NCBI GenBank assembly: GCA_026826555.1
Contig: JAKSZT010054581.1
Location: forward strand, 1,789,052-1,853,051
Length of the DNA stretch: 64,000 nt
Direction of reading: 5' to 3'
Origin: Tolypeutes matacus
Lineage: Eukaryota > Chordata > Mammalia > Cingulata > Chlamyphoridae
The notes beneath the pieces were generated by a model. It searched no databases, had not been told where the DNA came from, and was given only the letters and a program-made list of their open reading frames with translations. Position 1 is the stretch's first letter, and every line of letters begins with the position of its first letter. This document shows, one piece after another, positions 11,236-24,540 of this stretch. The position numbers and the translations under genes were made by a program.

Positions 11236-14200
11236 AGATACTATTGGGAAAATAGGAAAAAAATAAATACATAGCAAAGGATATTGATTGAGAAATGCCA
11301 ATATCTTGAAGGAATAATAAAACAGAGAATGTGAATGAAGAATAGTACAAAATAAATATTGTTAGGAAGGAAGGAAATCTTCTATTTGAAAAAAGATGGG
11401 ATTCAAAAGTATCCTACAAACTGAATCATGTATTTCAGAGATGATCTTACCCAAGAAATTATGAATCTGATTAGTGGACAAAAAAATGTCACAGTGGTCA
11501 ATTATTAGAAACTTTAATGTCTACTTGTACTTCTCTAGTATAAAACATGAATGAAACCACTATGAGAGTTCCACATAAAAAAACATAGAAGTAAGAAATT
11601 AGCATCATAGTTGAACATAAGGCATATAATATAAACATTACAAATTAGAAAGGGAAGATAGATGTGGGAGAAATATTTTTTAAAATATGGAATTTGATAG
11701 AAGTTATGTTAAAGAAATTAGGCATTTAAATATAAAAATATATCTCCGAAGTTTCCACAAACTATTAGAGTGATGTAAAAGAGTGCAATATATAATGACC
11801 TCATTTTATTATCACATATATGTACATTACTGAAAACTAAAATATTAAATAATGTAATCCATGATAAAGCTTAAAGGAGAAATATTTTGGGATCATTTCC
11901 ATGGACTGAGAACTTGTGTTACAATTAAATATTCATTCATGATGGAAAATTTAGCAAAGATTAAAACTGTTAAATTTTCACTATGAGAAAAGGTGGCAAG
12001 CAAAAAGAAATTCTCCTAAGTCAAACACCACAGGATTTAAGAAATACGATATGGAAGCATCACTTGATATGTCATCAGACAAATAAGACCACTCTAACAA
12101 CTTTTATTAAGCAACATATTGAAGCAAGAAAAATAAAATAAAATGTACGAGAGTTCTAAAGAAGCAAAAGAACAGCATATAGCAGAAAATATGATTGTAA
12201 TTATGGAAGATAAATTACATAGATAATTGAAAATACTATTGAATAGGCATTAGGAAGGTGATTTTATGCAAAATACAATTAAAATTGTCAATAAGAAAAT
12301 ATCAAACATGTGTAAACTACTAAGAAAAATAGAAAATGAAATATTAAAGAAGTAACTGACAAAAGCATGAAATTACATATATATGCAAGTGTGTGTGTGT
12401 GTATGTGTGTTTACATATAATAATTTTGTATCTGTACTTTTTTATGAGAAAAATAAATCTAATACTAAGAAGATTTAACATAAATTATATATTTGTATGT
12501 GCATATTCAAGCATTAAATAATCACTTAGTATATAAGAAAATATTTTAAGAAAATTTTTCTTTGTATAGACATAAAATAAAAATGTTGAACAAATGTAGC
12601 AGTAAATGTTTGTCTTGCTCCTGAGATAGAAATGATATTGGAGATAATTTTTTTAAAGTCTAGGAAATATTCATCAAGAAAAATAAGTTTCAACTCTCAT
12701 ATAAGTTACCTCATAATGCCATATAAATTTTTAAAAATCACTCTTAAAAAGAGTAATGTATAACATGAGAATCATAAAATTCAATATCTGAAGATGTGAA
12801 CTTCCAATTTTTAGGAATATCTGAGAAGTGTTGATAGAACATTCTACTCTGTGAGGGGATCCTGAACATGGTTCTAGTCTAGGTAGCAGAACTAATGAGC
12901 CCACCTGTCAGCGAAACAACAGCTACCCATGTATACAGATGCAAAAGAGTAATAAATAAAATTTTAAAAATATTTTACTGGAAAAATCCATGCATTAATC
13001 ATTCAGTAAAAATAAGGAACCATTTAAAATGTTATAAAATATGCATCGAGCAAATAGAAGAAAACAAGTAAACAACGAGCATTTAATTTCAAGTATATTT
13101 TCTTGATCTCATCCATATATTAATTATAATATCCAACATGAAATAATTAGTAACTAAAGATCAAAAATTAAATGAAAATAAACAAAAGCATCAAATTTAT
13201 TTTCTCTCTCTATATATATGTGTGTATGTATACACTCACAGATATGTGGCACAGATATACCAATCCTTATGGAGAAAATTAAAATTTTAATCAAAAGAAA
13301 ACCTACATTATAATAATTTTGTATATATCTTCAGTAGCTTAAAGTAGGGAGCAATTTTATAGACAAATGAGGGATAAGAGGAGGAGGTGGAAGAAAAAGA
13401 GGAAAAGATACAAAAATACATACAATGGAAACATGTGTGAATTTAACTGCTTTGCAATGATGAATTTCTTTCTCTAAAACCTGTACAAGGATAGTGAAAT
13501 AGGTACATGATAAACCACTTAAAAATTAAATTTTAAGGCCTAGAAAGCAATTCTGAAGAGGAGGAAACACACATATCTTATTTTAAACAGGCAGTATATT
13601 ATTCACTGCTGGTATTGACTGAAAATAAACTGTGTAACCACATGGCATTACCACAAAAATCTGTAGAATGGAAAATATATCAATAACTAGCATGGTTGTG
13701 GAGCTGAGGATATGTGATGTATTGCTTGTTTGTGTGCATAAGTTGGTATAATTGCTTTAGAAAAAACAAATTTTATATTATTAGTCAGCTAAGACTAGTT
13801 TAGTTTGCAGTAAGAATAAACTTTTAGTTGGCACTGAGGGCCACAATAATTATTTTCCACTTAGGACACATCTATTTTGTGTTGGTGATTGCTTTGCTAT
13901 TTATGATCCACAATAGAAGAGCAGGCTACTGGAGAACTTTAAGTATGGAGTGTTCATGATACACATGGTGGATTTAAGTGAGCCTATAAAGAGGTTCATA
14001 CATTAGCTGTTAAAGCTACAAACAACTTCTGGTAACATTTTATTGGTCAAAGGATGTTATGTGACTCAGTCTGCTATTAATGAATGCTAACTCATTTTTC
14101 CTATATTAAAAACAGTACTGCAGAAAGGGCCACCTCAGAAGGGGTATGGGATATTTTGAATAATAGTGCAAATGAGATTTTATTTATTAAATTCCAGATA

Positions 14201-14585
14201 CACTTGCTAGTTTTCTGCCTTTTCAGTCAGATTTATAATTACCTGTAAGATGAAATAAAAGGATATGGAAAGAGCAACACATGGTACTTCTAGTATCCTG
14301 GAGTATTTACATTGTATTTAGACTATTTTTATAATTACCCTTTGGAATCACAATCTGATTTGGAAAATAAATGATTCTTCCTTTTGAATTAACAATAGAA
14401 TACCAGGAACCCTGACTAAATATTGATTAAATTTATCACATTAAAACATTGTTCAACAAACTGATTAAACAGCTATTAATATATATTCATTTCTTTGGGG
14501 CTATTTGTTATAGTTTCTTGCATTGTCAAGCAAATATGATGATATGGCTCAACTTAAATAATATGAATTTGTTAGTTTTTGTTTT
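11236..14585. other. AT-rich DNA, only weak L1-like traces
   Basis: Short TG and TA runs occur at 12385-12415 and 13205-13235. 13560-13760 weakly resembles an L1 ORF2 end. Nothing else is supportable. Confidence 0.4.
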
Positions 14586-14589
14586 TAAG

Positions 14590-14951
14590 CCTAAAAGAAT
14601 GGCATCACTAAGGCAATTGCTTTCCCTGAAAACTGGGTTTTTTCAGGGCTGGTTGCCAGCATTCCTTGGTCCTTACATGGCATTGTCTCCGGTTTCTTCT
14701 TTCTGTTCTGGATTCTGTTGAGGTTTGGCTTCTGGCTGCTCCAACTGTAGCTTTTTCTTCCTGTCTGAATTTCATTCTGCTTATAAAGAACTCCAGTAAT
14801 AGGATGAAGACCCATCCTAATTGAGGTGGTCTACATTTTCACTGAAGTAACCTCATCAGAAAGTCCTCTTAACAATGGGTTCACAGTAACAGAAATGGAT
14901 TAACTTTAAGAATACATTTTTCTGGGGTATACTCAGTTCTAAACCTCCACA
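14590..14951 (-). repeat. ERVL-like LTR, 5' part
   Basis: Read on the minus strand it begins TGTGGAGG and continues with the 'cccagaaaaa' and 'ttaatcc' blocks shared with the LTR at 58001-58640. Only about 360 bp are present; the 3' half with the poly(A) signal is missing. The antisense ORF across it is incidental. Confidence 0.5.
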
Positions 14952-17080
14952 GGACTGTCTAAAACTTAAATTATATTTTGTCATGTGTACTGAAATATAT
15001 ATTGATTCTTACTGCATTAATATTCATCCTATGGAAACTGCAAACTTCATGAGGTTAAAATGAAATCTATCATATAAAACTATCATTTAAATGATCTCTT
15101 CAGTTGATACCCAATTTTGAAGCCTATAGTTTGCAATGCTACAGAATAAAAAGCATAACTTCAGATTTCTCTCAAATAGAAACCACAAAATATGATAGAG
15201 TAAATGTTGGGTAGTTTGATTAATATTTACTTTTAATTAATGATGTTTGGACAGATGGATTTTCATATAGGATAAAAATAAACCAATTCCTACCTCTCAG
15301 TATACACACATGATATAGATTAAAGTTCATTTTAAGTTAAAAAATATAAAGGCTTTAGACACATAAATGAATAATGTTTTCATGATATTAGGCTCTCTGG
15401 CATGGATTTCTTGCATTTCTCATTCAAGAAACAAAATGCAAACAATATATTAATGTAACAATATATTGATACATTTATTATAATAGTGTAGAGAATTTCT
15501 TTTCCTCAAAGGATATAAAGATACTCAAAGAATTATATAACAAACCAGGAAAATATATCTGTCACAAATAATATAGATAGGAATTTCAGAGAAAAGCCTA
15601 ACAGACTAACATGAAACTACACTAAACTTTCAAAGTTAATGCAATTACATTTATACACATGCACTTGTACAAAGCACATTAAAAACATTTGAAATATCTG
15701 GCAATATAAGGTATGGGTGAGGAAGTTGAGACAAGAGAAACCTCAAACCCTAATCATGAGTTTCTTAACTGGTACAACCAGTTTAAATTATGTTTTGGCA
15801 TTTAGTCAATTGCCTTATTCTATGTTATATTTGAGTAAACCCAAAATGTTCAGGGCAGAATTACTTATGCAGGATTCCTGTACATTTTGTGTTGGCCACA
15901 TCCCTTTATTGTAGAAACCAAGGTCATGGAGAATGACCTCCCAAATTTCAAATAGAAAACAGATTATGGCAAAGCATAATGCAGCTCTACATTATTCCTT
16001 CCTATGTTACTTATATTAAATAAGCCTGATACATAGTCAAGCTTTATATAAATTGGAGGACTATCATATTATAGGAGGTGCACCCAGAGGTTAAGTATAA
16101 CTAAATATACCTCAAGCATATGCTATTAAAATTAAAGGTTTGCATAAACAACACACAAGGTCATGCAGTATGACCAAGTGACATGCTCTTGCAATTTTTG
16201 TCACTCAGACAAGAGGTCTTGATTTTACTTCCTTTACCTTATATAATAAGAAATACTCTTACTGCCAAATGTTATATTTAATCCTTTAAAATTGGCCTCA
16301 ATCCATCTATTCTCCTTTCCATGAGTTACAGTTTAGTTTAACTTCTCCCATATGTAGATTAAGTTCAATTTCCCCATGATTCTGGAACAAGGTCTTGCCT
16401 TTTTGACTTCTCAATGTTTCAGAAGGAGCTCCTGATTACCTTTTGGCAATATTGACAGTTTCTGTTTAACCAAGGGACAAAAAGTGACTATACAAATAGA
16501 GATGATCTCAGGAGCTGGGTTTTACCAATTCATTTATTCACAAGGAGACTTTGTCCTGACTACATTAACAAATTTAAGCTCTAAATTTATATTTTAAGTT
16601 ATATAGTATAAACACTTGTTTATAGTCACATGGGTTGGGGAGATATTTCTCCTCTGGGCATAAAGATAAAATAAACCTGAAGACACAAATGTATTATTTA
16701 AATGTACCAAAAGATTTGGATAATAAAGACCATCAAGGCAAGCTTCAATGCTCTTAATGTAGCAGGAGTAGGATTTGAGCTCCTGAGTGTATCAAATAAT
16801 TGATATCCACCCAAGTTCCATCCATCTGCCTATCCATGATTTAAAAAAACATGTTCATGTTTTAACTCTCTTTAAAATCTTCATGAAACATTTTATCCAA
16901 GATAAACATACTTATCTATTTTTTCTGATGAAGACACCATAAAATAATAGTTAAGAAATTAAAAGTTATGTTAAGCCACAATGAAGACCATAAGAAAGTA
17001 CTCATAAATTGATCTTTATATATTTTGGAAGAAAATATATGAAAATTCATTTCTAATGAGCCTTAGATAAGAAAGAGGGA
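14952..17080. other. Intergenic DNA, nothing recognised
   Basis: Moderately AT-rich. No domain, RNA or clear repeat is visible. Old repeats are possible but not identifiable by eye. Confidence 0.4.
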
Positions 17081-17182
17081 TTGAGGTCTTTGAGCATCTT
17101 AAAATTCAGATATATGGATCCTTTCTCTGACCACGACGGAATGAAGTTGGAAATCAATAAGGGCCAGAGAAACAGGTTAGGC
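17081..17182 (+). mobile_element. L1 ORF2 fragment at gap edge
   Basis: The plus strand reads a peptide with SDHDGMKLEIN, which fits the segment just after the SDH motif that closes the L1 endonuclease domain. A related stretch lies at 57035-57065. It is cut off by the N gap. Confidence 0.5.
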
Positions 17183-17582
17183 NNNNNNNNNNNNNNNNNN
17201 NNNNNNNNNNNNNNNNNNNNNNNNNNNNNNNNNNNNNNNNNNNNNNNNNNNNNNNNNNNNNNNNNNNNNNNNNNNNNNNNNNNNNNNNNNNNNNNNNNNN
17301 NNNNNNNNNNNNNNNNNNNNNNNNNNNNNNNNNNNNNNNNNNNNNNNNNNNNNNNNNNNNNNNNNNNNNNNNNNNNNNNNNNNNNNNNNNNNNNNNNNNN
17401 NNNNNNNNNNNNNNNNNNNNNNNNNNNNNNNNNNNNNNNNNNNNNNNNNNNNNNNNNNNNNNNNNNNNNNNNNNNNNNNNNNNNNNNNNNNNNNNNNNNN
17501 NNNNNNNNNNNNNNNNNNNNNNNNNNNNNNNNNNNNNNNNNNNNNNNNNNNNNNNNNNNNNNNNNNNNNNNNNNNNNNNNNN
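17183..17582. other. Assembly gap (400 N)
   Basis: Exactly 400 N. The sequence right after it is the terminal tail of the long L1 3' UTR, so a copy of that repeat probably caused the gap. Confidence 0.95.
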
Positions 17583-17670
17583 ATATATTTATATATCATT
17601 TTGCAAATTTTTGTTTGTATTGTGAGAATTTTGATTTTTACCCATAATAAAAAAAAATAGAAATAAAAAA
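17583..17670 (+). repeat. L1 3' UTR terminal tail
   Basis: This aligns almost base for base with 4372-4440: ATATATTTATATATCATTTT, then TGCAAA, then a 'gtattgtgagaattt' block and an ACCCATAA ending before an A-run. It marks the 3' end of a further copy hidden in the gap. Confidence 0.75.
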
Positions 17671-18180
17671 AATAAAAGGCTTTGAATATACTAGGAAAAT
17701 AAAGGGGACAGCAGGACATTTGAAAACCTCTAATGAATATACCCAAATTGATAAAGGTTGATTTTTCACCTGATTTTGTTATGAGAAAATAAATTACTGG
17801 CTTAATAAGTCTTTAGGGTTTAGGAAAATTATACATGTGTATATATTAAAATACTAAAAAGTAATATTTTGCATAGTTTAAAAAGCTTTGATGAACATTT
17901 CTCCTTATATATTATTAAAATACAAATATTTAGAAAATTTGCAAGCAATGGATGATTACATGAGTATGGAGATAAAATTGAATTTGTCAATTTAAAAATT
18001 ACCAAAAACATGAAATAATTACTCAAGTTAGAAAAATTTAAGTTTCTTGACTGACATAGCCTACCTCATAAAGGGAATATTAGTTAAAAACTCATACTTG
18101 TAATTATCAGTAATGAGCTTCACTCTTTCTAAATATGAAACATTCAGCATGAACACCATCCCCAATACCTCAAGATTGAG
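17671..18180. other. AT-rich DNA, nothing recognised
   Basis: No supportable feature. Confidence 0.4.
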
Positions 18181-18625
18181 GAATGAAAGAACATAAAGGG
18201 GGGTGGGGTGTAGCCATAGACCAAAGTAGAGGTATTGTTACTGTAGTTATTATCATGTGATAACAGAAGAAATTGTAACATTGATATAATGATAGTGGTT
18301 ACCAGAGGTACTAAGGGGAGGGGGAGGGATGAATAGATGAAAACAGGACATCTTTAGGGCATTGGGATTGTTCTGTATGCTACAGCAATGACAGATACCT
18401 AACACTATACATTTGTCAAAACCTATAAAACTGTACAGTACATAGTTAAATCATGATGTAAATTATAGTACTCAGCTAATTGCAATGCTTCAATATTGAT
18501 TCATCAATTGTAAGAAATGTACCACACTAATATATAATGTTAATAATGGGGAAAATGTGTGTGTGTGTGGGGGATTGTTATATATGAATCATATAAATTT
18601 TTCATTTTAAAAAGTATTGGAATAT
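18181..18625 (+). mobile_element. Old L1 3' UTR end (L1M-like)
   Basis: It contains the characteristic series of old L1 3' ends: a block reading 'aaaactgtac', then 'ttcatcaattgtaa', 'aaatgtaccacactaat', a 'tgttaataatgggg' block and a TG-rich stretch. It has no A-tail worth naming. Confidence 0.7.
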
Positions 18626-18654
18626 ATAATTTATACCTTGTCATACATAAAAAA

Positions 18655-19640
18655 ATAAGTGTATAGTATGAAAAATCATTTCCCAGGTATTACTACTAAA
18701 GTGTATAGTATGAAAAATCATTGCCCAATTATTACCACTAAATAGCCAATATGTTACATTTTGTGTATTTTCTCAGAACCCACCTGGTCTTTAACACCTC
18801 ATATTAGTAATATCTAGTTGTTTTAGTTCATGAGAGAACATTTTCATATATATTCTGTTAACAACAGTCCATCTTCCACCAAAAGATTCATTGTGTTATA
18901 GTCTCATGCTTTGTGCAATCCATTCAAAATGTGCACTCAGTGGCTCTCATTTTCATCACAGAGTTGTGCTGTCCTCACCTCAGTCTATTTTAAAATGTTT
19001 TCATTACTCCAAAAGGAAAAATTCCATTCCCACTTAATTGCCCCATTATTGTCCCTTGGAACTGATATATCTTCTTTGCCATTGCTATAATAATATTACA
19101 ATATTACTGTTAACTATTGTCCATAAGTTATATTAGTTGTGTAGCACAATATGCTTAACAATTTTTAAATGAAGAACATTCTTTTTTTATACTATTAAAC
19201 CCAATCTTCATCTGCCACAGAAATCATTGTAATACAGTCCCTAGATTGTTCTTTAGCTTCATTTCAATTGACATTTATATCCACAGACTACATCTTTCAT
19301 GCACAATCACATTTATAAATATGAATTATACTCACTATAATGTGCCACAATCAAATCTATTTATTTTCACACTTCTACAATAAAACATAAAAAATTCTAC
19401 ATACATTAAGTATCAGATCCCAATCTCAAAACACATTTTATCTCCTAGTAACATATACTCTAGAGTTTACCTCTGTGAGTTTATTCTTTATATTTATTTC
19501 ATATTCATAAGATCATTCAATATTTGTCCTTTTGTGTCTGGCTTATTTCATTCAACATAATGTCTTCAAGGTTTATCCACATTGTCATATGCATCCAGAT
19601 TTCATTTCCTTTTACAGCTCAATAGTATTCCATTGTACAT
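18655..19640 (-). mobile_element. L1 3' region (ORF2 end and 3' UTR), degenerate
   Basis: On the minus strand 19480-19640 encodes remnants of the L1 ORF2 C-terminus (compare 35557-35775). Further left lies 3' UTR-like sequence. A tandem duplication of about 43 bp occurs at 18656-18740 (the block 'gtgtatagtatgaaaaatcatt' appears twice). Confidence 0.6.
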
Positions 19641-20160
19641 GATATATAAAGAGATCATACAATTCAATGATAAAAAGATAAGCAACCCAATTAAAAAATG
19701 GGCAAATAACTTGAATAGACATGTTTCCAAAGAGGAATTACAAATGGCCAAATAGCACATGACAAAATGTTCATCATCATTAGCTATTAGGGAAATGCAG
19801 AATAAAATAGCAATGAGATACCATTTCACATCTCAAAAAATGGTCATTTAAAAAAAAACAAAAACAGAAAACTACAAGGTCAGGAGAGGATGTGGGTAAA
19901 TAAGAAAACACATGCTTGGTGGAAATGTAGAAATGTGCAGCCTCTGTTGAAGAGTTTTTCAGTACCACAAGAAGCTTAATATAGTATTGTATGATCCAGC
20001 AATCCCATTAATAGGAATATATTCAGAAAACCTGAAAGCATGGATGCAAACTGATACTTGCACACTGATGTGTATAGGAGCATTATTTACAATTGTTAAA
20101 ATATGGCAACAGCACAAATGGCCATCAATTGATGAATGAATTTTTAAAAATGTGTTATAT
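19641..20160 (+). mobile_element. L1 ORF2 C-terminal fragment
   Basis: Plus-strand remnants of L1 ORF2 near its end, including the segment with asparagine/lysine-rich 'NNP' and the 'GNA' run, then the conserved block before the tail (20000-20120). It is a mirror-image neighbour of the minus-strand L1 piece to its left. It is interrupted at 20160 by the solo LTR. Confidence 0.65.
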
Positions 20161-20593
20161 TGATAAAGGAAGCACTGTGGCCCTCACCCCCCCTAGCAGA
20201 AATCCACAGCTTTAGGAAGATAAGAAGCCCATGTCCCTTTCATCCTTCCTCCCTTTTCTCCCTGAAATCTACATCCTTAGGAAGATAAGCACTCCCTGCC
20301 TGCCCCTTTCAACTGGAATTTACAACTCTAAACAGGTAATGACTCTTTTCCTCCTTAAATGCCCTCCACTTTAGGAAGATAAGCTAAACTCACTCCTTTG
20401 GCTTTTGTATCCCCTTCCTGCCCACTTGCTTAGGAATTTGCCCACTAGGAGTTTCTATATAAACTTATGAAATCTGAGACAAGGTGCACAGATTTTTTGG
20501 AGACTTGACTCTCCTCTGGGCCTGCACATAATAAAACTTTGTTCCTCCACCCCACAGAGTGCCACTTGGGTTTTCATTTTGTCTGCTGCAACA
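20161..20593 (+). repeat. Solo LTR, class I (gammaretrovirus-like) ERV
   Basis: 433 bp beginning TG and ending CA, flanked by a 4-bp duplication ATAT (20157-20160 and 20594-20597). It holds a TATA-box candidate (20456-20463) and a poly(A) signal AATAAA (20530-20535) in the right order for a plus-strand LTR. The U3 part contains three AGATAAG motifs. No internal viral sequence remains, so it is the product of LTR-LTR recombination. Confidence 0.85.
20218..20383 (+). promoter_or_regulatory. Three AGATAAG (GATA-type) motifs in LTR U3
   Basis: AGATAAG occurs at 20218-20224, 20283-20289 and 20377-20383, each inside a repeated TTAGGAAGATAAG block. The motif fits the WGATAR consensus for GATA transcription factors. 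Binding is inferred. Confidence 0.5.
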
Positions 20594-20597
20594 ATAT

Positions 20598-21110
20598 CTA
20601 AACTAAATATCTAAAACTTCTCTAAAAAATAAAGTTAATCATTACAAAAAATATATAATGAGCTTCAGATAACTATAAAATAAAATATAAAATAGTGGAG
20701 AAAAAAGTCAAAATGAAAGAGAAAGAGAAAATTATTAGGATTTTATCACCTCCTGAGGATTAAAATCCATGGATCTACATAATCAAATATGCATGCCAAT
20801 ATCTAGGATAGTATTTCTACATATAAATATAAATTTATATATAACCAAACAATTAGTAAAACATAAAGTCATAATCACACAGCAAAATATCCAGGAGGTA
20901 ACCCTGGTCTTTTTAAGACTTTTCTTTCAGTATACAATTTGACACTGATAGCTTTTCTAAGAAACACTTGTGCAGATGTCTCAGGTAGTAGCAAATTAAT
21001 TTTTCAAAGAAATATGATGGAATTATCAACTATTGAAATATTGAAAATATAAGAATATATTTCAGGAATTTGGGGAAAATTAACACATTAAGATTTTTAC
21101 TAAGATTATT
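20598..21110. other. AT-rich DNA, nothing recognised
   Basis: The first 40 bases may be the continuation of the L1 tail interrupted by the solo LTR. The remainder is unassigned. Confidence 0.4.
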
Positions 21111-23600
21111 ATTTTTTAAACTTTTAATTTCAAAATACTTTCAAACTTGCAAGATAGTTAACAAAAATAATGCAAATTCTATATACAGAATTCCAAACAC
21201 ATCCCCATTCCTCTGATATTCATGTTCACCAGTTTAAACATTTCATTGTATTTTCTGTATCAGTCTATGTGTTCACTAATCTATCATGCCCCATCTATCC
21301 ATTTATCCATATATCCATTTACCATCCATTTTCTGAACACTTCCATGTAGATTGTATACATCATGATCCTTAAATATTTAATACTTCCATTCACATTTCC
21401 TAGGAAAAATATCAACTTCTGTAAACACATTAAACACAGTTTTCAATTTCAAGAAATTTATAATTGATATAAACTTCTAGGATATAGTATAATTTTTCAT
21501 ATGTCCCCCAAATGTCCTTTTTTGTCCCCTATCCTATTTTATTAGGTCCTATTCAGGATTGTATAGAGAAGTTGTCATTTTCTCTTTCAGTTATTTATTA
21601 AATTTTTAGAGTTGTAGGAACCTGTATACAACATAAACTTTCCCACATCAGCCATTATCACACACACCTTCTTAAATCTCTCATGTTTTCACAGTTTGGG
21701 TACCCTCACCACCTTCCATTATCCAAACTTTCCGATATCTAAAACAGAAACTCCACATCCACTATGCATTAACTTCATGTAACCCTACACCCTTAAAGAA
21801 ACTTTGCTACCCAAACTCAAATTTCTTACTCTGTCAGATTGCATATTCTCCAGTATTTCATTTGTAAATACCATGGGGCTTAAATTAAGATCCTGAGTCT
21901 TCAATCTTATTTCCATAGATACCAACTTAACTTCAAATGTATACACAAGCTAAGCTCCTTTAACCCTCTGCCCTCCTGTATGTAGTTCTTGTCAAAAATA
22001 CATATTTATGCATTATGAATCCACATCATCTGTTTTATCATTAAATGTATGCACTTGCCACTTTAGAACATGTGGGAAGAAAAAGTGGACTTACAAATCA
22101 AAATCCTAATAGTACTATAATTTATGTTTAGCCATGTCATTGGCCTTACTGAAGAACCTTATTGCTTCATGTGGCTTTGATTTATTTTCTACTATCCTTT
22201 CATTTCAGTCTGAAGGACTCACTTTAGCATTGCTTCTAGAGTAGGACTAGTGGTAATGAACTATACATAGCCTGTGTTTATCTTGGAATGCCTTAAATTC
22301 TCCTTCAATTTTGAAAGACTGCCTTCTTAGATACAATATTCTTAGTGGGAAATTATTTAGTTTCCGGACTATTAATATTTTGTCCTACTGATTTCTTATT
22401 CTTATTGTTTTTCTTGGGAAATTTGCATGTTGTCTTATTTAGATTCACTGTATGTGACACATTGCTTCTCTATATTTTTGTTTCCAGAATTTTCACTTTA
22501 TTCTTGGCATTCAAATATTTGATTATAGTTTACTACGGTGTGGGTCTATTTGGATTTAACTTGTTTGGAGTTTGTTGAGTATCTAGCATGTGTATATTAA
22601 TGTATTTCATTGGGAAGTGTTCAGCCATTGTTTCTTTGAATATTTTGTTGGTCCCTTTCTCTCTTTGTTCTCCTTCAGAGATTCCCACAGTGTATATATT
22701 GCTATGTTAGATGATGACCTACAGATTCCACTGCTTCTGTTCTGTTTTATTTTTATTCTTTATTCTTTCTCTTCCTTAGATAGAATGATTTCAATTGTCT
22801 CTATGTCTCTTGTTATTTTTTCTGACAGCTCCAATCTGATGGTGAACTCCTCTAAGGAATTTTTAAATTCTGTTAAGATGAACATCATCTCTGTTTGGTT
22901 CTTGTTCTTAATTTCCCTAGTGATATTCCCTTTGGTGTCATCTATCATTTTCCTGAATCTCTTTAATTCTTTCTTCAGGTTTTTCTTGAGCTGTTTGGGC
23001 ATATTTAGCACCATTTTTAAGTCTTTTTCTGGTATATCCCAAGTCTAGAATTCACCATTGATAGTTGATGATGATTTAATGTTTTTCCTTTTCTTGGGCC
23101 ATCACTTCCTGTTTCTTTCTAGGTATTGTAACCTTTTGTTGAAACCTGGACATTTTGATATTTTAGCTTGTTATCACTGGAATTTAGACTTTGAATCATC
23201 TGTTTCTACAGCTATTGTTATGATATAATTTTCTTTGAATGTCAGGAATTATTAAAAACACAAATAAAATGAAAAATAAAACAACTCTCTTAGTCTTTGC
23301 AGTTTATTCAGTGCAAATTATTCCTTGAGCTTAATCTCTTCTCATGCAATTGATTTAAAGATTAGCCTGAGGTCAAAGAATAGGAGCTCTCTCCTTCCTT
23401 TCTAAGTATGCATCTTGCCTTGGGCATGGGCATGTATAACAGGAATTTCCCATTTACAGGGCTATAAATGTTCCGTTTTCCTTGGGAAACAATTTCCTCA
23501 CAGTCCCATTCCAAGGACTGTATTGATGTCCTATAGCCAGCAACCTCTTGCCCAGGTAGTACAATTTTACTGCTCTTACACAGTTTCCTGGAGGCAGCAA
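21111..23600 (-). mobile_element. HAL1/L1-type element: 3' UTR, ORF1 remnant, 5' region
   Basis: On the minus strand 22760-23014 encodes an 84-residue lysine/glutamate-rich coiled-coil peptide (KNLKKELKRFRKMIDD and KNSLEEFT segments) like the N-terminal coil of L1/HAL1 ORF1. Frame-broken ORF1-like sequence follows down to about 22240. 21111-22080 looks like 3' UTR and 23050-23600 like 5' region. No ORF2 is visible between ORF1 and the 3' end, which fits HAL1 rather than complete L1, but I cannot prove the subfamily. Confidence 0.55.
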
Positions 23601-23604
23601 TCTC

Positions 23605-23786
23605 TCATAGAGTTCACTCACCATCTTGCTTCAACATGTGGCAACAGACTTTGGGTGAGGAATTAATCTTGAGTTTGACTCTTTAAGCTCTTGTAAATAT
23701 AAACTTCTACTTCAAATAAATACCCTTTTAAAAAGCCAACAGATTTCTGGTACATTGTATCAGCACCCCTTTGATTGACTAATACA
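23605..23786 (+). repeat. ERVL-like LTR, 3' part
   Basis: It matches the end of the LTR at 36581-37033: the 'gtggcaa-agact' block, AATAAATACCC with a following 'aaaagccaac' stretch, and the terminal GACTAATACA. The 5' part is not visible. Confidence 0.65.
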
Positions 23787-24540
23787 CTTCCACTTTGCTG
23801 AACTTGTCTAATATTTCTAGTCGATTTGTTGTGGTTTTATGGATTTTCTAGATATGGGATCATATAATCAGTGAATAGTGAAGGTTTTACTTCTTCCTTT
23901 CATGTTTAGGTGTATTTTATTTCTTTTTCTTGCTTAATGCTCAAGCTAAAACTTCTAACACAATATTGAATAACAGTGGGAACAGTGGATAAATTTTCCT
24001 GTTCCTTATCTCACTGGGAATGCTTTCAGTCTTCCAGCATTGAGCACAATGTTATTTGTGGGTTTTTCATACATCCACTTTACTATGTTAAGAAACCTCC
24101 TTCTATTTCTAGATTTTGGAGTGGATAAGAAAAGATGCTGTATATTGTCAAATGCCTTTTCTGCATCAATTGAGAATATCATGTGATTATTCTTCTTAAA
24201 TTTATTAATATGGTTTAATACACTAATTGATTTTCTTTTATTGAATGATCCTTGCATATGTTGGATAAAACAAATTTGATCATCATGAATAATTCTTTTG
24301 AGGTGTTTTTTAATTCAGCTTGCAAGTATCTTGCTGAGGATTTTTGCTTCTATATTCTTCAAGAAATATTGGTCTGTAATTATATTTTTTTATAGTATTT
24401 TATCTAGTTTTGTTATCAGGGCAATAGCCGTGAGTTATAATAATTTTTAAGGAATCTTCAAAAACACTAAGAAATCCATTTGTTAATATTTCAGGGTTGT
24501 TAGAAAATAAAATACATTTCTTAAACTTCTAGTTTCTGGT
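23787..24540 (-). mobile_element. L1 ORF2 reverse transcriptase fragment
   Basis: The minus strand encodes pieces of the L1 RT domain. 24006-24257 reads 83 residues containing [17 protein letters not shown], the conserved RT motif A region with its aspartate. It is degenerate outside this frame. Confidence 0.75.

Noticed and set aside
14449..14721. 90-codon ORF as a host gene
   Set aside because: It runs into the reverse side of an ERVL-like LTR and shows no domain.
17081..17746. ORFs of about 188 codons on both strands
   Set aside because: They are again made of N; only the short L1-like edge has meaning.
22590..23048. 152-codon plus-strand ORF rich in phenylalanine and serine
   Set aside because: It is the antisense shadow of the lysine/glutamate-rich L1/HAL1 ORF1 on the minus strand.
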